Below, in pieces: positions 45,501 to 57,500 of a stretch of 64,000 nucleotides of DNA. The position numbers and the translations under genes were made by a program. Below the pieces are notes generated by a model. That model was given only the letters and a program-made list of their open reading frames with translations, was not told where the DNA came from and made no database searches. Numbering within the stretch: the first letter of the stretch is position 1; every line of letters begins with the position of its first letter. The stretch comes from Carettochelys insculpta (taxonomy: Eukaryota > Chordata > Testudines > Carettochelyidae): contig NC_134147.1 in NCBI RefSeq assembly GCF_033958435.1, positions 41,472,001 through 41,536,000 on the forward strand. The letters are read 5' to 3'.

Positions 45501-48500
45501 TTGGTGAGTGATCACACCTCTTCTTATCCCCCACCATAGCCATGCTGAAGTTTTTAGCATAGAGCAGGGATTTCCAATCTATGGTTTGGGACCCAAACAT
45601 GGGTCACCATTAGATTTTCTAAGGGTCACCAGCTGGGCTGCTCCAAGACTCATGTAGCTCTTCAAGGAGCCATTTGCAGCTGTTGCTGCTCGCTCTTCCA
45701 GCTCTCAGTCCCTGCTCTGCAGCATTTAAATGGAATGCAATTTAGTTGGTTTAATTGCTGGCAGAAGGGATCCTGCTCTTAAATCAATAAAATTGAGTCC
45801 CCTTTCAGCATGGCAGGGCAGGGAACTGCCTGCGCTGCAGGTGGGGAAAGAGAGCAGAAACTGTGGGGAGCTGTGCAGAGGAGGCGGTGGCCTGGTGAAA
45901 AAGCAATGGAGGGCAGCAGTGGCATTTGTGAGGTAGGTGGGGGTGTTTGGGGCTGTGAGGGGGGAGCAATTTGGGTCTGCAAGCGGTTTAAGTCTGGGAG
46001 TGGGGGTGGCATTTTGGGGCGTTGAAGGGTTTCTCTGGCGGCCGGGGGGAGGAGAACAAAATATATAAATTTTTTTCCCAGGGGAGAATCTCCCCCTCCC
46101 TGCTCCTGGTTTTGAATTGCCTTGGGTCACAAAGTCTTACTGAATTGTCAAAATGAATCACCATCTCGAAAAGGTTGGGGACCACTGGTGTAGAGGGTTC
46201 TTTGTCTTCCATTAGATCTCCAAGTTTCCTCCATTCATATGCTGACAGTTTTTGATGGCTTCTTCATACTAACCCTAACACATTTCTGCAGATGCACTGA
46301 CTTCTTCCATTTGGAAGTGATGTGTAATTTGTATATCAGTTTGTTTATTTTCTGTCCAAAACATGGCTGAACAGCAATAATTCATATCCAAGTGTGGCCT
46401 AGCAGGTAGAGTGTGACTGCAACCATGACTCTTTGAGTTTAAACTTTGGTGGTGTGGACTCAGGGCATTACATGCCTCAGTTACTAACCTGTTTGCCTAA
46501 TGAGAATCCCTACTTATACCCTCTGAGATATTAATGACTGTGAAATTTTCTTCGGTGTTGAATATTCAGTCACATAAACAATTTTATGCTGCTTTGTTGT
46601 TTAAAAAAATTACACTAAAAATGTATCCCATAAAATAAAGGGATTAAAACCTAGTCTACAAACTACAGCGTAAGGTTGATATAAGGCAACTTAATGTTGA
46701 TCTGACTCTGTAACTAAAATTCTTCCAACCCATGCAACTCCCCCACTAAACACGCTTAACTCCATTCCCCAAGAGGAATGGGTGTAGATATAGTTAGGTT
46801 AATACCCTCACTGTAAGTAGTGCATTGCTTCCATTGTCTGTTGCTGACTTGCAGAAGTGAGCCAATGCTGACAGTTATCAGTGCAAGCACTCATTGTGAG
46901 GATACATACCCACAACAGGGGAGTGCACTGTGGACATGCAAAAGCGATGTAATTACTGTACTGGCTGTATGTGGTCATACTTCAAATCAGTGTAGTTTTG
47001 TGTTGTAAACATACCCTAAGAGGGAAGATTTAGGTATTGTAACATTGCTATTCAGTGGGATTGGAGGAACAGTGACTCTATGTTTAAGATGGCCAAAATC
47101 CACTGACAATAGAAAACATAAGGCTGCCATGTCAGTTGCAGTGTGAAAATACTGTAGGTTTAAGTGATTAGGAGAGAAGAAAATGAGCATCTTTAGCACT
47201 GGTTCACTGTGAGTTGACTATTTTTAAAACTTCCAGTGTCTTGGTAGAGTAAACGGTATAGTCCATGGGTGTCCAACCTTTTGGCTTACCTGGACGGCAT
47301 TGAGTGAAGAGGAATTGTCTTGGACCACATATAAAATATATAATATAGTTAATGTATATAAATCACATAATAATGTTAAAAGTTTATGATCTTGTGGGGC
47401 CGCATTACTAGCTGTCCAGGGCCGCATGCGGCGCACGGGCCGCGGGTTGGACACACCTGGAATAGTCCATGAAGCAGTTGCGTTAATTATCCTTAATATG
47501 GCACAGTGTGAGTGTGAAGGTACTATGGGAAAGGGGGATATACAATGCCTAGGCTATGTCTACCCTAACCCCCCCCCCCTTTTGAAAGGGGGATGCAAAT
47601 GAGACACTTAAGCATATGCTAATGACGCGCTGCAATGAACCAACCAAATAGGAATAAGGGGATTTCCAAATGTGTGGGCTCCTTTTGAAAAGGGCCCCGT
47701 ATAGACGAGCCGTGCGCGATGGAAAGTGGCACTTTTGAAGTGCTGCGTTGGCCATTATGCTAATAAGGCAATGCATATTCATTGCAATGCCTCATTAGCA
47801 TATCCTGAAGTGTCTCATTAACATCCCCCTTTTGAAAGTGGGGGCGGGGCTAGCGTAGACAGAGCCCTAATGTTTGAAGTTAAGCACTATAATGAAGTCA
47901 CTGTAAAATCACATTTCTTGGTGATATTACTGATTAGAGAAAATAAATTGTGCACTACAATGGTTGACAGAAGGGCATGCTAATACTTCATATGAATTTT
48001 TCTCTCAAAGGAGAAAAACTTTCGAAACAGCAGCTACATAATTCCAACATCATTAAGAAGTTAAGAATGAAGGAGAAGGAAAATGAAAATATTAGAGCAA
48101 AACAGAACAAAAAGATTAATGAGTTAGAAGAGGAGTTGCAGCATTTAAAACAGGTTAGGTATATGTGCAGTTACATTGTGTAAATCATTATATTCTGATA
48201 TTGATTCCTTTAAACTGACTGTGCAAATGTTCATTTGTTTCTAATTATATAGTTTATTGTTTGCACTCTGTCTTCTTTTGTGGGTACTTTCATTTATCTG
48301 AAGTTTGGTTTTTTAAACAATTACGGATATCTTTTTGGAAAATTTTCAGTTAAAATAACTATATTTCTGTTACATTCGATGACATACTGAAATTTCTCAA
48401 TGGTTACAGATGTTCTTCTGAATTAATATCTATCTACAAGTGTCGGGCTTAGTTTTATTGTGATTTATTGTGGAAAATCAGGATGCAAATGCCACTTCAT

Positions 48501-51500
48501 GCTTTTAGGGGCTTAATATTCTCTTGCTTGCCATAACAGGTAGTTAGTTGATCCTTGGTGATCAGATATGTAATTCACAGATTATCTTTCCAGGCCTAGG
48601 TTTGTGGCACTCCTGTGAAGGATTCTTTTTAGTATGTCATCGCTATTTAAAGACATTATTCATTCGCAGACCTTGGAGTAGGGCTGTATTAGAAAAACTG
48701 GAGAAGTTTGATGAAATTAGAGCTCCTCTTTGATGTTGTCAAGCATTTCTGCAGTGGAAATAGCATGAGTACTAACCTCAGGGGAAACCGTCAGGAGGCA
48801 GGGCACAAACCTGAACTGTCTACAGTTCTACACTTACCTCTCATCAACCAAATACGAAGTGTAAACTCCTCAGGCAGTGTAACAGCCTAATTGTGGAGTC
48901 ACAGGCATTCATTACCCTTGGCTACTCTGGTCAATCTTGTCACATTGTCAAGCTTGCCTTAATGATTGATAGACCCTTTTGTCAAAAATTCAAGAATTTT
49001 CAAGTTATGTACCCAGCATCAATTGCACCTTGATGTCTCACCTTACATCCAAGGCAGGAAGTCTGGGTTGAGCTACAGGCATGCTCGTAGGACAGACAAT
49101 TTAAAAAGGGTGAGCCTGGAAATAGAAACTCAGGGGGCCATGCAGAAGCGCTTCAGGAAGGAACGGTAGAAGGTGAGTGCTGGTGGACAGGCAGCCTAGA
49201 GGGCCATGTCTGGTATCTGAGCTGGCCTTTGAGAGAGCTCCATGGACGGTGACATCAGAACAAGATTCTGTCCAGGCAGTAACAGGTAACCTAAGGTAGA
49301 AGCAACCAGATACAGTTCCTGGACGAGGCAAATACTGAACTCAAGAGAGTTGAAGGACTGGGAGTTATAGAGCCTCTTAGCCAAGAGGCAGAGAGAGAAG
49401 GCTGTCATGTTGCCAATCCTCTAATAAACTATTCTGATATTTTTTAACTGGGAAAAGAAGTGCTAGTGTTGACAAACCCTAGTATTTCACACATGTTAAT
49501 GCTTCTCTCCTGTCTGGTAATTTACAGATACAGAGCAAGCACATGAGTATTACCTTATAACATCAGATAGAGATATTGTAAGTGAGATTAATGCATGCAG
49601 CAGCTCTCATGAAGTCTAAGTACAACCCCCTATTTAATAACTGTAATACCAACATTAACAATGTGAAAACACGGGGGGCCGGACTGGTTCCCACTGTGGG
49701 TTCATCAGTGTTCAGATGAAACTTGAGCCATGGCATATGCTGGCACCTGTTCTGCTAGTACCTCAGGTACCACTTAATCTGTGGTGGTTGTCTCCTTATC
49801 TCAATAGGCATCCCAGCATCAAACACCTCTCCTTTTTTCTTCAACTTCAATTAAAGCGTCAGTTAAGTTCTCGGCTTTCACTCAAGTCTGATTTGCCGTC
49901 TTGATAGTTCATTCACAAAAACTTCTGATAGTGCTCATCAAGGTTTTTTGCTGGTCTTGAACTCTATTGCTACCTTTGCCTATGCTCATGGCCACTAAAC
50001 GTCACTGTAGAGGCCTGTACCTGTATTGATCATAGCTATGTTGTAGCCATTCAAGAAGAAAATGTTGTTGTCTCAGTAGGAGCTGATGTTTCAGGTTTTA
50101 ATGTAATCTTAAATTTGGAAGGTTTTTTCACTTTTTTGGTAGATTATTATGGATTATTTTTGTTCTAATAGGTGCTTGATGGCAAGGAGGAAGTTGAAAA
50201 GCAGCATCGAGAGAACATTAAAAAACTGAACAGTGTAGTGGAGCAACAAGAGAAGGATCTGAGCAGACTTCAGGTCGATATGGAAGAGCTTGAAGAACGA
50301 AACCGAAGTGTTCAAGCAGCACTTGACAGCGCATACAAGTAAGGGGATACTTGCATACAAAAATCAAGAAGTTCACATTTAGAAATTCCTATGTGCAATC
50401 TCTGAGATGTGTTTAATATGAAGTAAAAAAAATTTTTATTTTTTTTTTTTGACATAGTACAAACTGTTAAGATCACTGTAGCTTTTCTACTTAATTTGAA
50501 TCTTATAATACAGAAATCCAGTACCTTTAATTCTTGGTTTGTAGGGAACTTGCTGATCTTCATAAAGCTAATGCTACAAAGGATAGTGAAGCACAAGAAG
50601 CAGCATTAAGTCGTGAATTGAAAGCTAAGGAAGAACTTGGGTTAGCTCTGGAAAAGGCCCAAGATGACGCCCGCCAGCAGCAAGAGGCCTTAGCAATTCA
50701 GGTGAGCTTTAACTGTGGTGGGTAAAGCTTTCTCTTCTAATTTAAGAGTGTACAGTGTGCTCCACTGGAGGGATTCAGTCTGTGTGTGACCTGAATGTTA
50801 AAATTTTCCTCCTTTCTTTCAAAAACAGCTTTTACCAAACCCACCGTGAAATTTTTTTTACAAATCCTAGCATGACTGTTTTGTAACTTAGTAAAGAGAA
50901 AATAATGTGTACAGATACATCATAAATTCAATTAACAATGTAGTAGAACAGAGGAGGAGAAAAGTTATCACATTAAACTGCTTGTCCAAAGTTGTAATCT
51001 TTATTTTAAATGTGTTGTCTAAATTTGTGATTACTGGTTTGGTGATTAAACCATAGTACTTATTCCATTCTCTTATTGCGATGCTAAGGGTTACTTCCTT
51101 GAACTGAACGTTATGCTGCTAGTCAGTAGGTGAGTAAACTAGTGAAATTATTGTGCACATCATGTCTTTGGCTGTTCATAGCTGTCCTCTCAACTTCATA
51201 ATGGAGCCCCCACTATAACATTTGCTGATGCAAGTACAAGTGGCTGTGGAATTGACAACTGGAAGCTAAATTTTTTCATTGGGAATTAATGAAATATAGT
51301 AATCGTCTATTTCCTCCTGATACAGGTGGCAGACTTAAGACTGGTACTTCAACGCGCTGAGCAGCAAGCAGCAAGAAAGGAAGACTATTTGCGCCAAGAA
51401 ATTGGAGAACTGCAACAGGTGCAGTAAAAATTGTCGCTGACATTTCTAGCCACCTCCATGTTCATTTGGTTTAAAGTTCTCTCACACACACGGGTTATAC

Positions 51501-54500
51501 TGAAAAGGGCAAAGTGAGTGAGGTAACATATTTTATTGGACCAACTTCTGTTCGCAGCAATGGAGCTAACCCATTGGGGACCCTAGGCCAGAACGAATCA
51601 CCCAACCAACATACTGTACTAAAAAAGCAAATTGCGTTGTGCAGAGCCCTAACCAATTGCTTATTCTGCTTGTGCCTAGTACCAACTCTGTTTGATGAGA
51701 GACACAAGCTTTCAAGTTACACCCAGCTCTTCTTCAGCTCTTTTGCAGTGACTTTTAGTGTCACTGCAAAATGCAAGGTGGAACAATTTGTTTGTAATAT
51801 ATGCCAACTTCTGGCCTTCAAACACTTTCTAGCCCCCACCCCCCCAGACTCTCCCGCCTTTCCAAGCTCATTATCACAAGCAGGTGCCCTGCAAACCAAG
51901 ACACAACTCAAAGTGGCACCAGATCCTGCCAGACAAGCGGATGGAACTCCAGTGTTACAATGACCAACACCCACCACAGTAAAAATTTCAAGGTCCATGG
52001 ATCCTACACATACCTATCCCATGTGGGACATCTCATTCGGAGTGCTAAAACCACAATAATTTATTTTGGATGAAACCAGACAATCGTTATGCTTGCAAAT
52101 AAACTCACAAAGATGACAAGGTTTTTGTATCAATTTCCTGCGGTGGCTGCTTTTCACAAATCAGTTACTAAGATATTTAACCTATCAGTCCTTATCCCTG
52201 AAGGAGAGCTGCACAGCACTTCCAAAAGACAAGTCTGGGCGTTTAAATTCATTAGTCTTTCAGAAATTAAAATTCAACTGAGACAATGGATTTATGGCGT
52301 ATTACAATCACGAACCCCCTCTTTTTGTCCTACGACTGCAAAGGTGTTAATGAGTCACTTTGTCTTGAATGGTCCCTTACAAAATGGGCTAATATGTGTT
52401 AGCACTATGTATGCTAAACAAACTAATCTAGCTTACATTTTGGTGTGATGCTGGCCGTGTTTACGCGAGCAAGTCCTTCCGGAAAATCAGGTCCTCTTCC
52501 AAAAGAAGAAGCAGAGCATCCACGCACAAAATGTGCTCTTTTGAAAGAAGGTGGCACTTCTTACGGAGGCCCCCCTCCTCTCCCAAATGAGAGAGGGTGC
52601 CTTCTTCTGAAAGATTCTTTTGGAAAAAAGTGTGTGCAGAGCAGTCCTCCATGGCTTCGGCCAGCTAGAGTGCGGAGACAACCCTACCAGCAGCATCGGG
52701 GCTCTATAGTCTGTGTCTGGCCGACCTTAAAGCTGCAAGAACCTAGAAGCCCTGTGGCAGGAAGCTGAGAGCATGGAGGCAGCGAGCATGTGCACTGCTG
52801 CAACACACATCCTCCAGCTGTTCCTGCAGTGACCGGAGACACCCTGGCCAGCAGCCAGCCAGCCAGCCACCCCAGCACATGCATGGTACTCCCAGGGAAC
52901 TGCCTGAGTGTTCCTGGGAGCCTGCCAGGGGCACAAAGGGGAGGGCCCCATCATGGGCAGAGCCATAGCTCCAGGACTACCTGGGGCACTGGCATGAGGA
53001 AGAGGTCCTCTGGGACACCAGAGGCCACCGGCAGAAAGCCCCTACATACTCCCAGCTGGCTAACAGCTTGGCTGCCTGAGGTAACGCTGCCTGGACCACT
53101 GGTGCAAAGTTAAGGAACTCAGGCAGGGGTACATGCGGGCCCAGGACAGAACCAGACAGTCGGGTCAGGCTCCAGCCTGCCTGCCTTTACTACAGGGAGC
53201 TGCGAGAGCTCCTCATGGGCGAGGCAGGGTGATACTGTAGGTCCATGGCTCTCACAAGTGAGGGTCGGAACTGGGCACAGGCTCATCTTTGTTGTAAACA
53301 GCTTGGCAGGCCTCAGCAGCATCTGCAGGGAGGGACTGTTGGAGAGGGGCCTTTTAACACAGCTGGTGCCCCCAGAAGGGCTTTCTGGCCATGTGACCCC
53401 GTCCATTCTTTTGAAAGAGTGCCTGTGGCTGTGTGGATGTACTCTTTTGAAAGGATGGATAGCTCTTCCTGTCCGCATTTAGTGTGTGTATACAGTCTTT
53501 CGAAAGACTATCTTTGGGAACATCTCTTCCTGAAGATCATCTTTCGAAAGATCATTATAGGGTAAACGCAGCCTCTGGGAGTAACTTTCCCGGACCTGAA
53601 GAAGAGCTGTGTGTGGCTGGAAAGTTTCTCTTACCAGCAGAAATTGGTCCAGTCAAAGAAATTCTCTCCCTCCACCTTGTACCTCTAACATCCTGGGCAG
53701 GACCGAAGCAGCTACAGCTACACTTCATACATAGAATTAACTAAGTTGTTTGGGGAGGAGGACTTCTAAAAGCAGAGTTCATTATGCTAAAATGACTTTA
53801 ATGTGACTGGACCACAAGATAGTTGTTTGGGTACATACCTTTTAGGCCACTTCTATTGCAGATGAACGTTAGGAACAAATGCTAAGGAAAACCTTTGGTG
53901 GTTCTTTGAAATAATTATTCCAGATTTTTAATCATGAACAATCTTCATAGTATGAAGTAAAATTGAACTATTAAGATTTTGTTTATGCTGTAAAACTTCC
54001 AGCAAATGAACAGTTGAAAAGTGCAGTTTAAAAATGCAGTTTAAATAGTAGCTATTGCAGAATATATCAGGATTGTAGTTAATGTTTAGCTGAATTTTGT
54101 GGTAAAATTTAAAAAGATTTAATGGCATTTACTTAATTCAGAGACTCCAAGAGGCAGAGAATCGGAACCAAGAACTGAGCCAAAGTGTTACATCTGCCAC
54201 CAGACCACTTCTTAGGCAGATTGAAAATCTGCAAGCAACATTGGGAGCACAAACCTCATCCTGGGAAAAGTTGGAGAAGAACCTTTCTGACAGGCTCGGT
54301 AAGTCTAGCTTGTAGAATTTAGAATGTAGACTAAAATGTCTCATTGTGGACACTGTGGCTTTACGCTGTTTGAACCATATCTGAATTGCATCTTTTAGCA
54401 AATGTGCCAAACATTTCAGCTAAACAAATAATTGGCTTAAGTTATTATGGGTGCCTGATCGTTTTGGTGTAGAAGTCAATTTATGGGGTTTTTTGTTTGG

Positions 54501-57500
54501 TTGTTTAGTTTTTTGTTTTTGTTTTTTTTATAATGGACTGTGTATTTACTCTTGGGAATAAGGTGAATCTCAAGCCCTCCTTGCAGCATCAGTTGAGAGA
54601 GAGCGTGCTGCTACAGAAGAACTTCTTTCCCATAAAGCTCAGTTGTCTTCCAATGAATCACAGAATAGCCTCTTGAGGCAGGAAAAGAGTCGCCTTCAAG
54701 CTCAGCTAGAAGCAGAGAGAGCCAGACTCAAGAAACTGGAAAATGAAAACAGCAGGTGAATTGGGTTAAGTCTTTGGCTTGTACATGTTACTTTAGGTTT
54801 ATATAGTAATGAAAGGAATCTGTTGTCTTGTATAACAAACTACCTTAGGTTTTTGAGTTTGATTAGGAAGACTTGCCCTTTTGTATTAATTTGATCGTTA
54901 CCATGTAAAATACTGATGGTGTTGCTGGACCTTCTTTCTGAAACAAAATAGGAAGAAGGATTCTTTCAAAAACGTTTCTTTCCCTGAAGGAACCCCCATC
55001 TACACAGCTGTTTTTGTTTTCGGAAAAATCTCTTCCGGAAACGCAAGACATTGTGTGAGACTATGCAAATGAAATGTGAGATTTGTAAATCAGCGCTTTA
55101 TTGAAAATGCAGATTGCCCTCATCTGCATTCATCCTCCAAAAAGGGAATACAATGTAGAGGTAGCCCATGCCTTATGTTTTTGTCTGTTTCAGTACATTT
55201 TTTTTCTTTGTGTGAAACTAAAATGGAAGCACGAAGATTGTCTTTAATAAAATTACATTACCTTTGGGTTTTTTTTCACTATAGGTATGAAGTTGAATTA
55301 GAAAACTTGAAGGAGGAGTATGTGAAAACTCTTGATGAAGCGAAGAAAGAAAAGGTATTGATTAATTCAGTATTGTAGTGCTTCATCATAAAATTCTGAG
55401 TTTGCAGGGAATTAATAATCCCCATTTTCTCCCTTTTAGATGCTGTTAACCACTCAGCTAGAAATGGAGAAAATGAAGATTGAACAAGAAAAAAAGAGAG
55501 CAATTTTTGTACAAGAAACAGCAAAGGAAAAGGTATTGAAAGCCTCTTTAATGTTAATTCATGTATTTTAAAAAATCTTATTGGGTCACAAGGTAACAAA
55601 GCAAGTCACAAGTGCTAAAATGTCCTATAAGCAACAAACGAGGATTAAGAGACTATAGCAAGGTAATGCCATGAAACTATCTAGGACCCTTATTTTGTTC
55701 GCCCAGTGAATTCAGTGTTTTTATGAAAGGTGCTGTATTGACAGTCCTGAATAATTCCTCTACTTCTTGAAAAATGTCAGGAAGAAGGGGTCTCTGGAAG
55801 GAGGACTTCCTTCTGGAAGATCCCCCAGGGGCTGCACCTCTACATGTTATTTTGGAGTCCAGAAGACCGGACTCCAAATCACGTGACCCTACGCTAATGA
55901 GGCACTGGTAATTTACATACATGCCTCATTAGCATATTGTGGGTTGTTCATTTGCATGCCACTCCAAACGTGTCATGTGTAGAAATGGCTTAACTGTACC
56001 AGTGTGGCGTTTTCTTCACCCAAAGAGGCATGGAATTTCGTGTCTGAGCCCACTGAAAAACTGTTGCCTCTGCTGAGACTGGCAGCAAGGTTCCAATTAA
56101 TTCCAGTTATTTTGTGCCTATCTGATTACAGAGACAATAAATCTTGGATTCCACTTTGTTTAACATAGTTAACAAATGCCCACCAGTTGGCAACAGCTTT
56201 CAGTCACTACTGGTCAGCAGTTGATGTTCTGACACAGCTGTCTTCACATCTCCTATTTGCTTCAGTTCTGTAACCAAAGTCCTGTTCAAAACTGTTTATT
56301 CATTCTTCTGAAGTCAGCATATCTTCAAATGCTGATGATAGAGGATACCAACCTATTCAGAAAACTCATCAGTAGCAGAGTTTAGCTTCAGACCCATTGT
56401 GTAGTACACAGCGTGATGACTGAAAGAGCCCTTTGCAGTAGATAGTAACTATTGTGTCTGCATAGCCAGAAGAGCCTCTGGAGTTGTTTGTGCTAGTGAT
56501 AGTGTTAAATCCACTTCACTGTTTTCAAGTTCAGTTACTATATGGGGGTGAAAAAAAAAAAGAATTTGCGCTCTGGATTTGTGATTGATAAAAGAAATCC
56601 CTGTCTTTGTTCCTTGTATTCACTTTCTCTTAACTATTATATTTTTCAAAGGAACATAGATCATGTACCTTATCAACAGTGGAAACTGTTTCAAGTACTC
56701 CAACTCTGTCACGCTCAAGTTCTATAAGTGGAGTTGATACAGCAGGGCTTCAGGCATCTTTCCTTTCTCAGGTGGGGTACCATTTCTCAGTTGATGGATT
56801 GTAATCATTTTGCTATTGTGTGTGTTTTTGCAGTGAAGTATGTTGGTGTCTTCAAATAGTTTTGTTAGTATGTTAATTGTATTTCACAAATAACTGCTTT
56901 GAAAGAATTATTTCAGCTATTTCTTAAGCGTATCTACAAAATGCCCAAGTTTGCATAGCATCTGAAGTAGAGTGCCTGAGAGCACGTTCCAAAAAACATA
57001 GTAATGTGCAAGATACAAACTTCAGGTGCTATTCATGTAATTAATTCCAAGGTGCTTTATAAAATAAGCAGACACAATATCTAAGGTTGACTTGATTTTT
57101 AATCTAATGATTCTAATATAGTGGACCACTCATTTGCGAGAGACACTGCCACTGTCTTGATAAAACCTGTGAAAAGGCTGTTGGTTCTGATGATTTTCGT
57201 CTGAGAATACCGAGATCTATGCTAGCCAAATGGCCATAGTAAGGGTGACATGGGAGCAAGTAAATAAAAGTTCAGCCTAACTCCTTAGCTATTCAGAAGG
57301 ATCTTTTTGTTTTAGAATGAATATATTTGAAGCATTGAAACTTTTGACTCAAACGAGTCATCATTTGCTGTTTGTGTTGAATCAGTAGGATATTGCTTTT
57401 AGTTCTAAAGTCTTTAAACATGAAGTAATCTGTAAAATCTCACAGTTGGTTAACTTTTTTGTTTATAGGATGATCCTCATGATCATTCATTTGGGTCATT

